From Tannerella sp. (lineage in GTDB: Bacteria > Bacteroidota > Bacteroidia > Bacteroidales > Tannerellaceae), in the NCBI GenBank assembly GCA_031288935.1, contig JAITQL010000199.1:1-14483 (forward strand): a DNA stretch of 14,483 nt. Direction: 5' to 3'. Below, in pieces: positions 1 to 7,117 of the stretch (position 1 is its first letter; every line of letters begins with the position of its first letter). The translations under genes were made by a program, and so were the position numbers. A model generated the notes under the pieces. The model did no database searches and was not told the DNA's origin. It saw nothing but the letters and a program-made list of their open reading frames with translations.

Positions 1-11
1 CCGTCGATGTT

Positions 12-81
12 GCATCCCGTACGGGATGCGAAGGGGGCGGCAGAAGGGGTTTTTACCGAACTGCCATCCCCAACGGGATGG
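12..81. repeat. Two short palindromes of the ATCCC/GGGAT type
   Basis: Two hairpin-forming palindromes lie close together. GCATCCCGTACGGGATGC at 12-29 is perfect over 18 bases. CCATCCC-caac-GGGATGG at 64-81 has 7-bp arms. The same ATCCC...GGGAT core recurs inside the larger elements at 276-289 and 11195-11207. They belong to an interspersed intergenic repeat family, not to a gene. Short open frames across this stretch show no protein-like composition. Confidence 0.6.
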
Positions 82-126
82 ACGGCGGTGTTTTTGGCAG
101 GATCGCCCTTCCGCCGAGACACCTCT

Positions 127-162
127 CCCCCGGCCCCTCTCCACAAGAGAGGGGAGCGGGGG
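127..162. repeat. GC-rich hairpin repeat (CCCCTCTC/GAGAGGGG)
   Basis: An 8-bp perfect inverted repeat (134-141 and 147-154) is flanked by outer complementary arms CCCCCG (127-132) and CGGGGG (157-162), so 36 bases can fold into one stem. Similar pyrimidine/purine hairpins are common dispersed intergenic repeats in bacterial genomes. No gene is seen here. Confidence 0.55.
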
Positions 163-183
163 TTTCCGGCACACGCGGTTCTT

Positions 184-342
184 TCCCGTTGGGGACAGGA
201 TGCCGGTAGAAAATGGCAGGTTATCCGCCTGCCCGAATCCAGGAGGGATGGTATGTGTGATATGACCGGCATATCATCCCGAACGGGATTCCGCCGGATG
301 TTGCAGCATTCTTTTTCTACCGGCATTTTGTCCCCAACGGGA
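184..342. repeat. Palindromic interspersed element, copy A
   Basis: The element is 159 bases. It has 30-nt terminal inverted repeats at 184-213 and 313-342 that agree at 28 of 30 positions. The arms read inward as TCCCGTTGGGG... and end in ...GGTAGAAAA. The core holds a GATAT...ATATC pair and ATCCCGAACGGGAT (276-289). A second full copy lies at 11142-11301 with a closely similar core, and a left half lies near 7336-7405. It is either a MITE-like or REP-like mobile repeat or a structured RNA element. It encodes no convincing protein. Confidence 0.75.
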
Positions 343-396
343 CAGGGGAATTGAGAATGAAATGCCGCACTCCATCATTCTCCGTTCTCCATTCCG

Positions 397-428
397 CTGG
401 ATTGCTTCACTGCGTTTGCAAGGACGGG
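397..428. repeat. Fragment resembling a dispersed GGATTGCTTC...GCAA.GACGG repeat
   Basis: The stretch beginning GGATTGCTTCACTGCG and continuing through TTTGCAAGGACGG looks like a degenerate copy of a palindromic repeat seen widely between bacterial genes (GGATTGCTTC...GCAATGACGG). This is pattern recognition only. Its 3' end overlaps the left arm of the terminator-like hairpin after the xylosidase gene. Confidence 0.3.
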
Positions 429-468
429 GTGCGGTGTTTCATTCCTGCGTGAAACAATGCTGCCGTCC
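422..468 (-). terminator. Terminator-like hairpin after the xylosidase gene
   Basis: Two nested inverted repeats form one long stem: GGACGG (422-427) with CCGTCC (463-468), and TGTTTCA (435-441) with TGAAACA (450-456). The structure starts 8 bases beyond the stop codon of the minus-strand gene. There is no clear U-tract, so its role as a terminator is inferred from position and fold. Confidence 0.45.
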
Positions 469-476
469 CTGTAAAA

Positions 477-2354
477 TCACCATACTTTCAGTCGCACCGG
501 GCCGTCTTTCACCTGCTCGAACGGCCCCGGCGCCGGATGCTGCGCGCGTGCATATCCCCCGTAGTCGGTGTCGATGACGATTGGCGTTCCGTCAGGCTGT
601 TCATAGGCCTGTTTGGGCAGTTTGGCCTTGCCAAGGCGTTCGGTGGTGACTCTTTCGGTTGCCAGGCCGCTCAATCCCTGCAAGACAAACGATACGTACA
701 CCTCTTTCCCGATCTCCTCGATCCCGAACTGCGGGTCGAAATCCGGCAGCGCCACCCGGTTTGCTTCCTGCTCGAAGGGCTGCGCCTTGTTGTAGTAGAC
801 GTTGCCGTCGGCAAAGGAGGGGTATTTCGTGTGGCTGTAGGCGACCAGTCCCAAAGGCGGCTCCTGCTTTTCGTCCGGCCGGACGGGCAGGAAGAGGTTG
901 TTGTAGAACCGGTCGTCGCCGCTCTGGATGATGGAAAGACCGGCAATGTCCGTGCTGTGAGGCAGGTGGTAGGGCGTGTAGCGGGTTTTCTCGGGCAGGA
1001 CGAGGAAATGTCCGGTAAAGAGGTTGTGCACGTAGGCGCCGCCCTGCGACACGTCGTTCACGTTGCGTGCGGAGGCGAAGAGATTGTTGTCGATCAGATA
1101 GGGGCCGTGATCCACTTCGCAGTAGAGGTCTTCGATGTCGTTGCCGTAGAGCAGGTTTTTCGACACGCGCGTGCCCTGCGCCATCCAGTCGAGCCAGATG
1201 CCCCTCCCGACGCGGTGGATGCGGTTGCCGCGTATCCGGGTGTCGATGGCGGCGTGGAACTTGATGCCGGCGATCTCGGCGCCGGAGAACTGCCTCTTCG
1301 TCCAGATGTCGTGAATGTAGTTGTTTTCGACCAGGCTGAACGCCGCGCCCATGCTGCCGCAGATGCCGGTCTGTTCGCAGGCGAAGATTTCGTTGTTGCG
1401 CACGGTGTGCGATCCGATCCGTTCCCTGCTCCAGCCGTTGCGCAGCGTCCGGAAGGTTACTTCGATGTAGTGCAGCGATCCGTCGATGCTGCGGTCGTTG
1501 AGCCAGACGTTGTGCCCCGTACCCCGCTCCTTGCCCAGGGTGATGCCCGAACATTTGGCATGGCTGATGACGTTGTTTTCGATGATCCATCCCTTGTTCC
1601 AGTGCGTGGCAACCATCCCGACCTGTTCGGCCGTGGGCGCCGCCCACTGGGTGGCTGCCTGGCTGATGTGAAATCCGCTGAGGGTAAGATAGTCGATTCC
1701 GGGCTTTTCAGGATAGAAGCATGTGCGGCGCACGCTGATTTCTACCAGTTCCCTGTTGGGGTCGAAGCGGTGGAAGTTTGCCCAGATCGTCGTATGCTCC
1801 CCGTCCGTCTCGCAGTACCAGGTATAGGTGGCGCCTTCCGGGTCGGTTGCTTTGGGATCCGCTTCGGGATGCCACACCCTGTCGATGGAATCCTTCTCGT
1901 ACAGCGACCGGTTGTTGAGAAATACTTCGCCCGTGTGATGCTTGTGTCCGTGGCCGTAAAACCAGTCGCCCTGCACCAGGTCGACGTAAGGGTTGTAGTC
2001 GCCGAAGAAGGTATTCGGCAATACGGCTTTCCAGACGCCGTCCTTTTCCTTCTGCCAGTTGCGTACCGGTTCGGATCCCTTGATTTCGGCGCGCTCGCCC
2101 GGCGCTGCGCGGTAGACGATGCGCCGCCCGTCGCTCTCGCCGCCGCGCGGAGGATTGATCCATTCGCGATAGACTCCCGCATGGACGGTGATTACATCTC
2201 CGGGAAAGGCTGCCAGAGCGGCTCTCCCGATGGTTCGGAACGGGGCGGATTCGGCGCCTGTGCCGGCATCGTCGCCCTTGACGGAAACATGATATTCCCT
2301 TGCATAGCCTGCGATGGAGGCTATCATCAAACATAAGATAAAAGTTCGTTTCAT
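477..2354 (-). CDS. Secreted GH120-type beta-xylosidase (right-handed beta-helix)
   Basis: The protein has 625 aa and a signal peptide (about residues 1-18, hydrophobic core then GYA), so it should act in the periplasm or outside the cell. The rest is a right-handed parallel beta-helix. From remembered family features it matches glycoside hydrolase family 120, which removes xylose from the non-reducing end of xylo-oligosaccharides with retention. Supporting stretches are VHAGVYREWINP (57-68), the cysteine-containing ISVRRTCFYP (206-215), GWIIENN (255-261), and WLDWMAQGTRVSKN followed by EVDHGPYL. The expected catalytic pair falls at Asp389 (nucleophile) and Glu413 (acid/base), close to the spacing in characterised GH120 enzymes. 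Length is normal for the family. It follows the short DUF1080-like gene after 18 bases and probably shares its transcript. The alternative is a broader beta-helix (DUF1565) protein of unknown substrate. Confidence 0.85.
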   Translation of the reverse strand: MKRTFILCLMIASIAGYAREYHVSVKGDDAGTGAESAPFRTIGRAALAAFPGDVITVHAGVYREWINPPRGGESDGRRIVYRAAPGERAEIKGSEPVRNWQKEKDGVWKAVLPNTFFGDYNPYVDLVQGDWFYGHGHKHHTGEVFLNNRSLYEKDSIDRVWHPEADPKATDPEGATYTWYCETDGEHTTIWANFHRFDPNRELVEISVRRTCFYPEKPGIDYLTLSGFHISQAATQWAAPTAEQVGMVATHWNKGWIIENNVISHAKCSGITLGKERGTGHNVWLNDRSIDGSLHYIEVTFRTLRNGWSRERIGSHTVRNNEIFACEQTGICGSMGAAFSLVENNYIHDIWTKRQFSGAEIAGIKFHAAIDTRIRGNRIHRVGRGIWLDWMAQGTRVSKNLLYGNDIEDLYCEVDHGPYLIDNNLFASARNVNDVSQGGAYVHNLFTGHFLVLPEKTRYTPYHLPHSTDIAGLSIIQSGDDRFYNNLFLPVRPDEKQEPPLGLVAYSHTKYPSFADGNVYYNKAQPFEQEANRVALPDFDPQFGIEEIGKEVYVSFVLQGLSGLATERVTTERLGKAKLPKQAYEQPDGTPIVIDTDYGGYARAQHPAPGPFEQVKDGPVRLKVW

Positions 2355-2372
2355 GACTGTTTTGAATAAGAA

Positions 2373-2726
2373 TTAAATATGTATATGAGATTTAAACAGG
2401 TCTTTGGCCGTGAGGCCGCAGACTTTTTTCATTTCGATGCAATGTTCCGGCTTGCCAAATTCACGCTCGCGGCTGTTGGCGCCGAAGGTGAACCGGAGGC
2501 CGGCTGCCTTGGCCTTCAGGATGCCGGTACAGTTCCCGTTTTTCACTGCGGCCTGCGCATGGACGCCCTTCAACAGGAAGACGCCGTTTTTCAGCGACAC
2601 GTTCCCGGTCGCCGTCCACCGGTCTGCGTTCGTCCCGTCAAATAAAATTTCGCTGTCCGCCGGGTTGCAGGCAACCGACCCTACCAGTGAAATGATGAAA
2701 GATGTCAACATAGAACATGTTTTCAT
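2373..2726 (-). CDS. Short putative lipoprotein, DUF1080-like N-terminal fragment
   Basis: The protein has 117 aa. The first 20 residues form a signal peptide ending SLVGSVAC, a plausible lipobox with Cys20, so it would be membrane-anchored. It is followed by EILFDGTNADRWT, which resembles the opening of the DUF1080 (3-keto-disaccharide hydrolase) fold, where F-D-G-x-x-x-x-x-W is typical. Full DUF1080 proteins are about 200 aa or more. This one stops early and its end (KSHIHI) is not family-like, so it is probably truncated or a remnant. It is the first gene of the operon with the xylosidase. The DUF1080 assignment rests on one motif and is tentative. Confidence 0.5.
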   Translation of the reverse strand: MKTCSMLTSFIISLVGSVACNPADSEILFDGTNADRWTATGNVSLKNGVFLLKGVHAQAAVKNGNCTGILKAKAAGLRFTFGANSREREFGKPEHCIEMKKVCGLTAKDLFKSHIHI

Positions 2727-2769
2727 GTCGATAACGGATAAGATGAATATTCAATAAAATTTCAGCGGG

Positions 2770-2777
2770 CAAAATTA
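2770..2777 (-). promoter_or_regulatory. Bacteroidota -7 box for the lipoprotein/xylosidase operon
   Basis: On the minus strand the box reads TAATTTTG, matching TAnnTTTG. A TTTG lies about 22 bases further upstream, slightly longer than the usual 19-21. Predicted transcription starts near 2763, giving a leader of roughly 37 bases before the start codon at 2726. Confidence 0.5.
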
Positions 2778-2976
2778 CTAAAATATATCCGAAAACAAGC
2801 AAAAGACAAAGATTCCGTCTTTCCGCCTCCTTCTCCGCAAGCTACTCTCCGTACACATTATCAAAAGAGGATACAAGGTTTCATCTTAGCCACGAAGTCC
2901 TTAAACGCTCTTTTAAAAGCGATGCAAGCGGGAGGGAAGTAACCGGCACGGCTGTCCCTGGCCTCTGCCCGCGCCG

Positions 2977-3017
2977 GTGATTCACTGGCTGTTTGGATTC
3001 TTTTGAATCATTGATTC
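2977..3017. promoter_or_regulatory. Cluster of GATTC/GAATC palindromes, possible operator
   Basis: GTGATTCAC (2977-2985) is a perfect 9-base palindrome. GATTC-tttt-GAATC (2996-3009) and GAATCA-t-TGATTC (3005-3017) are overlapping inverted repeats. All sit just upstream of the predicted promoter of the gene at 3095, where a regulator could bind. The regulator is unknown. Confidence 0.35.
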
Positions 3018-3037
3018 CCCGTATCCAAATTAATTTG

Positions 3038-3045
3038 TATCTTCG
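3038..3045 (+). promoter_or_regulatory. Probable -7 box for the gene at 3095
   Basis: TATCTTCG matches TAnnTTTG at all but one base. A TTG lies about 24 bases upstream, which is longer than ideal. Transcription would start near 3052, leaving a 43-base leader. Confidence 0.4.
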
Positions 3046-3094
3046 CGTCCCAATTAAGGAAACTTGTTAAGAAAGAATTATTCATTATTGCGAT

Positions 3095-4597
3095 ATGTCG
3101 AAAAAGAAGAAAAAACAATCCTCGCTGCCGCCTTCTCCACGGCAGTATATTCGGACAAGGGGAAGAAGTCTGCCGGTGGCCGAATGCATCATCAACGAAA
3201 ACTGGAAAGAAACCGGAATGGCAAATGTTTTTGTCACCCGTCGGCACAAGTCGGGGAACTACACGGTCGGCGTGTACCTGGTTGATATTTTTTGCCTGGG
3301 GTTGAAAGATACCTTTTTCAGGTTTAATGTCCTGGAAGGCGAATATGAAGAGTTTAAAGGCAAGCTCGTTTTTTCCGAAATCACCTACGGAGAAGCGCAT
3401 AACATCATCTACGGCGCCATCGAGTATGCCGGTGAACTGGGCATCCCGCCGCACAAGGATTTTGACCTCACGCAGTACCTGCTCGAGGAAGACACGGAAG
3501 ACATTCCCCTGATCGAATATGAATTCGGGAACAACGGCAAGCCTCTGTTAATGGTGAAAGACCGGCTGGAACTCAGCCATTACCAGTCGATTCTTGCGAA
3601 ATCTACCGGCGGAGACTTTGAATACGCCATTCGCGGAGACGGGGATTTTGACGAAGACGAGTACGGTGGATACGGCGACGGGGATGAAGACGGGGAAGAG
3701 GAGAACGGCGGGGACAGGCCGGACCAGGCGGAAATGTTTCAGAAGCTGGAACGCATGAAAACCCGGCTGGAACACAGCCGGTCGCTGCCCCATACCGTTT
3801 ACGCCTACACTCCTCCCGACTATCCGAAGGAGTTGACCTTGACGCACGGGGAGCTGAATGTTCTTTTCCGGCCTGAAAATGTAGCTTCGCCGGATCGGGA
3901 GACGCTGGAAACCATTCTGGCGCTGCCCCGCGAATCGCTGATCCGCGATCTGATTCATGGCGTGCTGTATGAAATCGGACACACCAATGCGATCATTGCC
4001 GGCCCGTCGCAGGAGGAGTGGCCGGAGAGTGTCGCGATAACAATCCCCCTGCTGCTGCTGGGCGAACTGAGGGCGGAAGAAAGCCTGGATGCCGTGCTGG
4101 AAATAATGAGGCAGAACGAAGACTTTCTTAATTATCATTTTGGCGATTTCGCAGTGAAATACCTGCCCCTGACGCTTTATTACGTCGGGCGGAACCGGCT
4201 CCCCGCCCTGCTCGATTTCGCCAGGGAACCGGGGTTGTACACGTTCCTGAAAGCTTATGTATTTCCTGCCGTAGCCATGATCGCTGTCCACGAGCCGGAG
4301 AGAAGAGGGGAAGTCATCGCGTGGTTTCGCGAAGTACTGGATTTCTGCCATGGGCATCTTTCGGACGCCACCTGCTATGATGCCGGGCTGGCGGGCATGA
4401 TGACGAACGATCTGATAGATATTCAGGCGGTGGAACTCTTGCCCGAAATAAAACGACTCTATGACACCGGGCTGGTTGACGAGATGTGTTGTGGAAATTA
4501 TGCCGAAGTGGAAAAGGAAATACTTTCATCTTCCTGGCAATCCACCGACTTCACCCTGCTGAATATCTACGAAAGATACGAAGACCCGCAAGAATAA
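3095..4597 (+). CDS. Two-part protein of unknown function with DUF1186-like C-terminus
   Basis: The protein has 500 aa and no signal peptide or membrane segment, so it is probably cytoplasmic. Residues 1-10 are a lysine-rich tail. Residues 28-170 form a compact domain that I do not recognise, with GVYLVDIFCLGLKDTFF at 59-75. Residues 181-208 are a highly acidic Gly/Asp/Glu linker. From about residue 270 the sequence is alpha-helical and leucine-rich: LETILALPRESLIRDL, then LLLLGELRAEESLDAVLEI. This resembles DUF1186, a HEAT-like family of unknown function. The gene stands alone: the upstream gene is divergent and the downstream gene is convergent. The open frame is long and uninterrupted and fits the promoter at 3038, so a real gene is likely. 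The DUF1186 call is from memory of the family and moderate at best. Confidence 0.75.
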   Translation: MSKKKKKQSSLPPSPRQYIRTRGRSLPVAECIINENWKETGMANVFVTRRHKSGNYTVGVYLVDIFCLGLKDTFFRFNVLEGEYEEFKGKLVFSEITYGEAHNIIYGAIEYAGELGIPPHKDFDLTQYLLEEDTEDIPLIEYEFGNNGKPLLMVKDRLELSHYQSILAKSTGGDFEYAIRGDGDFDEDEYGGYGDGDEDGEEENGGDRPDQAEMFQKLERMKTRLEHSRSLPHTVYAYTPPDYPKELTLTHGELNVLFRPENVASPDRETLETILALPRESLIRDLIHGVLYEIGHTNAIIAGPSQEEWPESVAITIPLLLLGELRAEESLDAVLEIMRQNEDFLNYHFGDFAVKYLPLTLYYVGRNRLPALLDFAREPGLYTFLKAYVFPAVAMIAVHEPERRGEVIAWFREVLDFCHGHLSDATCYDAGLAGMMTNDLIDIQAVELLPEIKRLYDTGLVDEMCCGNYAEVEKEILSSSWQSTDFTLLNIYERYEDPQE

Positions 4598-4618
4598 AAA
4601 TTCAAGATTCAAAATTCA

Positions 4619-4660
4619 AAGATTCAAGATTCGGGGGATGAACCTTGAATCTTGAATCTT
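4619..4660. terminator. Bidirectional terminator-like inverted repeat between convergent genes
   Basis: Perfect 14-bp arms, AAGATTCAAGATTC at 4619-4632 and its complement at 4647-4660, enclose a 14-base loop. It lies between two convergent genes whose stops are 91 bases apart, where one hairpin could end both transcripts. The arms consist of the TTGAATCTT repeat that also occurs near 5617 and 12071. Confidence 0.5.
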
Positions 4661-4688
4661 GAACGCTCGAACTTTCCGTTTTGACTCG

Positions 4689-5603
4689 CTACATGGCCAG
4701 AATCCTGTCCAGCCGTTTGCTCAGGCCGGTCAGTTCTTCGGGCGTTTTGGAACTGTTCTGTTCGGTAGTAAACCACTGTCCCCGGTAGCTTTTTCGCGCT
4801 TCACCGATCACCTCCGCCCAGTTGACGTCGCCCTCGGTCAGCGGGACGTCAAACCCTTTTCCGCGTCCTTCGGCATCGGCTTTCTGCCGGCTGAACTCCT
4901 TGACGTGTATCCGGCCGATGCGCTGTCCCAGGATGCGGATCCACTGCTCCGGCCAGCCGTATACCAGGATGTTCCCGCAGTCGAAATAGAACCCCGCGTA
5001 CGGGCTGTTGAACTGGTCTACGTAGCGACATGCCTCCAGCGGACTGAGCAGAAAATTGTTCCATACGTTCTCGACACAGATGCGCACGCGCAGTTTTTCG
5101 GCCGCGGGCAGCAGTTTCTTCAGACTTTCGGTCGAGCGCTCCCAGCAGGCGTCGTAGGAGACGGCGCCGTCTACCTTGCCCGGCACCACCAGCACGGCAT
5201 CCGTGCCATACGCCCCGGCATCTTCCATCGCCACGCGCACGCCCTCGATCCCTTCCGCGCGTACCGCAGGGTCGGGATCGGAAAGCTGTTTCCGCCAGTG
5301 GGTGGAACAGCATACGCTCGAAGCCACCAGGCCGGTTGCCTTCAGCGCGTCCAGCACTTCCTGCCGGTTCATGTGGCTGTCGGGTTCGATACCGGCATAT
5401 CCCGCAGCCTTGATTGCCTTGCACTTCTCCAGTACGGAACCTTCCATTCCGACCGTTCCCCACATGATGGATTTCCTGAATGTCGCCTCCGTTGCGGGAA
5501 GGGCGGAAAGGCGCCGCTCCGTTGCGGCAGCAGGGCCGGCCGGCGGCAGGATCAGCGCGCCGGATGCCAGCAAGGTATTCTTGATAAATAAACGTCTCTG
5601 CAT
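4689..5603 (-). CDS. Tat-exported sugar phosphate isomerase/epimerase-like TIM barrel
   Basis: The protein has 304 aa. The N-terminus RRLFIKNTLLASGALILPP is a Tat-type signal, implying export of a folded, probably metal-bound enzyme. The remainder fits the xylose isomerase-like TIM barrel family (AP endonuclease 2 fold). Likely metal ligands are Glu178 (VEN), Asp208 (YFDCGN), His233 (RIHVKE) and Glu281 (TTEQ), the usual Glu/Asp/His/Glu set. Members isomerise or epimerise sugars, inositols or keto-sugars, and the substrate here is unknown. It follows the Gfo/Idh/MocA gene after 41 bases on the same strand, a pairing common in Bacteroidota sugar-oxidation clusters. The gene ends with TAG, so TAG is an ordinary stop in this genome. 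Confidence 0.8.
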   Translation of the reverse strand: MQRRLFIKNTLLASGALILPPAGPAAATERRLSALPATEATFRKSIMWGTVGMEGSVLEKCKAIKAAGYAGIEPDSHMNRQEVLDALKATGLVASSVCCSTHWRKQLSDPDPAVRAEGIEGVRVAMEDAGAYGTDAVLVVPGKVDGAVSYDACWERSTESLKKLLPAAEKLRVRICVENVWNNFLLSPLEACRYVDQFNSPYAGFYFDCGNILVYGWPEQWIRILGQRIGRIHVKEFSRQKADAEGRGKGFDVPLTEGDVNWAEVIGEARKSYRGQWFTTEQNSSKTPEELTGLSKRLDRILAM

Positions 5604-5610
5604 AATAACC

Positions 5611-5645
5611 TGTTTGAATTTTTGAATCTTTGAATCTTTGAATTT
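5611..5645. repeat. TTGAAT-type simple repeat between two operon genes
   Basis: Three near copies of TTGAATCTT/TTGAATTTT follow one another in the 41-base gap between the oxidoreductase and TIM-barrel genes. The same motif builds the terminator at 4619-4660 and recurs at 12071-12096. Confidence 0.5.
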
Positions 5646-7003
5646 TATTGTGCAACGCCTGCTACGGGTATCACTTCCTTCACATCCGGTACAGCCCCGA
5701 ACTGATATGTCTCCGGGCCTAACTTCATGTCCGAAGCCATGATCTGATCCCAGGTAACAAACTTGCCGGTGTAGGCCGATTCGCGTCCCATCATCGCCAT
5801 GAGAGTGGACTGCACGTGTTTTTCCACGTCGTTCAGCGGCTCGTTGGCACGTATGGCGGTAACCAGACGGATGTGTTCCTGTACGAACGGATCGGGCACG
5901 GCCATGGACTGGTCGCCGTCCTCCGGTTTCGGATACGGATACGTCCAGGCAACCGTACCGTCGAGGTTATAGATGGTGTCGGAACAGTTGGTGTAGCCTT
6001 CGGTGCCGTAGACCATGATGGCCGTCTGGGTGTCGCACCCGCCGATCTGCCGCGTGGTGCAAAGCGCCCGGTGGCCGTTTTCGTAGAGGTATTCGACGCT
6101 GAAGTGGTCATACATGTCGCCCGTGACGCGGCGTTGCCTGCCCCCGGTGGCCTCGGCCCTGACCGGCCGCCGGTCGCCCGTAAACCATGACATCTGGTCG
6201 ATCTCGTGAATAAACTGTTCCACGATGTGATCGCCGGACGTCCAGCAGAAATTCACCCAGTTGCGCAGCATGTATTCCATATCGCTCCATTCGCTTTGCC
6301 GCTGCACATACCACAAGGCGCCGCCCATGCGCGAGACGTGCGCCGAGACGATCTCGCCGATTGCGCCGCCGGCAACGCGGCGGTAAGTCTCAATACAGTC
6401 TTTCTGCGAGCGGCGGATCGTGCCGCTGATGACGCGCAGGCCTTGCTGTCCGGCGCGTTTCCCCAGCGCCATCACCTGCCGGGCGCCCACCGGGTCGACA
6501 GCGCACGGCTTTTCAATGAAACAGTGCTTGTTTTTCTCGACGGCATACTCAAAATGGAGCGGACGAAACACCGGCGGCGTGCATAACAGCACCACATCGA
6601 CGCCGGAATCAATGACCTTCCGATAGGCGTCGAATCCCAGAAAACAGTGATCGTCCGCGATGTGCTGTCCTTTTTCGTCCAGCGTTTTGCGGCACGCATC
6701 CAGCCTGTCGCCGAAAACGTCGCCCAGCGCAGTTATTTGCAGATTCTTGCCTGCCTCCAGAAAATTACACGCCGCCCCTGTTCCTCGGCCGCCGCATCCC
6801 ACCAGTCCGGCCTTGAGCAGCCCGCCGTCCGGAGCGGTTTTGAGTATTTCGGGGACAGCTACGTCTTTCAGCTTGCCTCCCCCGGAAGCAGAGCCGGAAC
6901 AACCGCCCAGCAAAGCAGGTACGGAAGCGGTTCCTATCACGCCTAACGCGGAATGTTTGAAAAAACTCCGCCGCGTGCATGTTGATTGCATCTCATTCTT
7001 CAT
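5645..7003 (-). CDS. Tat-exported Gfo/Idh/MocA family NAD(P)-dependent oxidoreductase
   Basis: The protein has 452 aa. The N-terminus carries a Tat motif (TRRSFFKHSALG, residues 10-21) and then LLGGC (31-35), so it may be a Tat-exported lipoprotein. The Rossmann dinucleotide motif GLVGCGGRGTG is at 67-77 and the family hallmark EKP at 164-166 (CFIEKPCAVD). GDHIVEQFIHEIDQMSW is in the catalytic half, where the conserved His and Asp usually lie. Family members oxidise or reduce hydroxyl groups on sugars and inositols, often making 3-keto-sugars. Length is normal for the exported Bacteroidota subgroup. It is the first gene of a two-gene operon and has its own upstream promoter box. The exact substrate cannot be told. 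Confidence 0.85.
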   Translation of the reverse strand: MKNEMQSTCTRRSFFKHSALGVIGTASVPALLGGCSGSASGGGKLKDVAVPEILKTAPDGGLLKAGLVGCGGRGTGAACNFLEAGKNLQITALGDVFGDRLDACRKTLDEKGQHIADDHCFLGFDAYRKVIDSGVDVVLLCTPPVFRPLHFEYAVEKNKHCFIEKPCAVDPVGARQVMALGKRAGQQGLRVISGTIRRSQKDCIETYRRVAGGAIGEIVSAHVSRMGGALWYVQRQSEWSDMEYMLRNWVNFCWTSGDHIVEQFIHEIDQMSWFTGDRRPVRAEATGGRQRRVTGDMYDHFSVEYLYENGHRALCTTRQIGGCDTQTAIMVYGTEGYTNCSDTIYNLDGTVAWTYPYPKPEDGDQSMAVPDPFVQEHIRLVTAIRANEPLNDVEKHVQSTLMAMMGRESAYTGKFVTWDQIMASDMKLGPETYQFGAVPDVKEVIPVAGVAQ

Positions 7004-7047
7004 CTTTGTCTACATTACATGGTTTATTAATTAAAATCCAGATTTCG

Positions 7048-7055
7048 CAAAGGTA
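7048..7055 (-). promoter_or_regulatory. Bacteroidota -7 box for the Gfo/Idh/MocA operon
   Basis: On the minus strand the box is TACCTTTG, an exact TAnnTTTG. A TTTG occurs about 23 bases upstream, slightly longer than usual. Predicted transcription starts near 7041, leaving a leader of about 38 bases to the ATG at 7003. The downstream end of the 21-bp array's minus-strand frame runs across this box. Confidence 0.55.
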
Positions 7056-7117
7056 CGGAAATATTTTTCATAGCGCCTCAAAAAAAGTTTTAGCCGGAAA
7101 ATCCTGTTTTTTTTCTT

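Noticed and set aside
537..2336. A 599-codon open frame on the plus strand, opposite the xylosidase gene
   Set aside because: Its translation is low in complexity, rich in Val/Ala/Asp and without recognisable motifs. The minus-strand frame has a signal peptide, family motifs and catalytic residues. It is an antisense shadow in GC-rich coding DNA.
4659..5591. A 310-codon plus-strand open frame opposite the TIM-barrel gene
   Set aside because: It has no motif and its codon pattern is the mirror of the minus-strand gene, which has a Tat signal and metal ligands.
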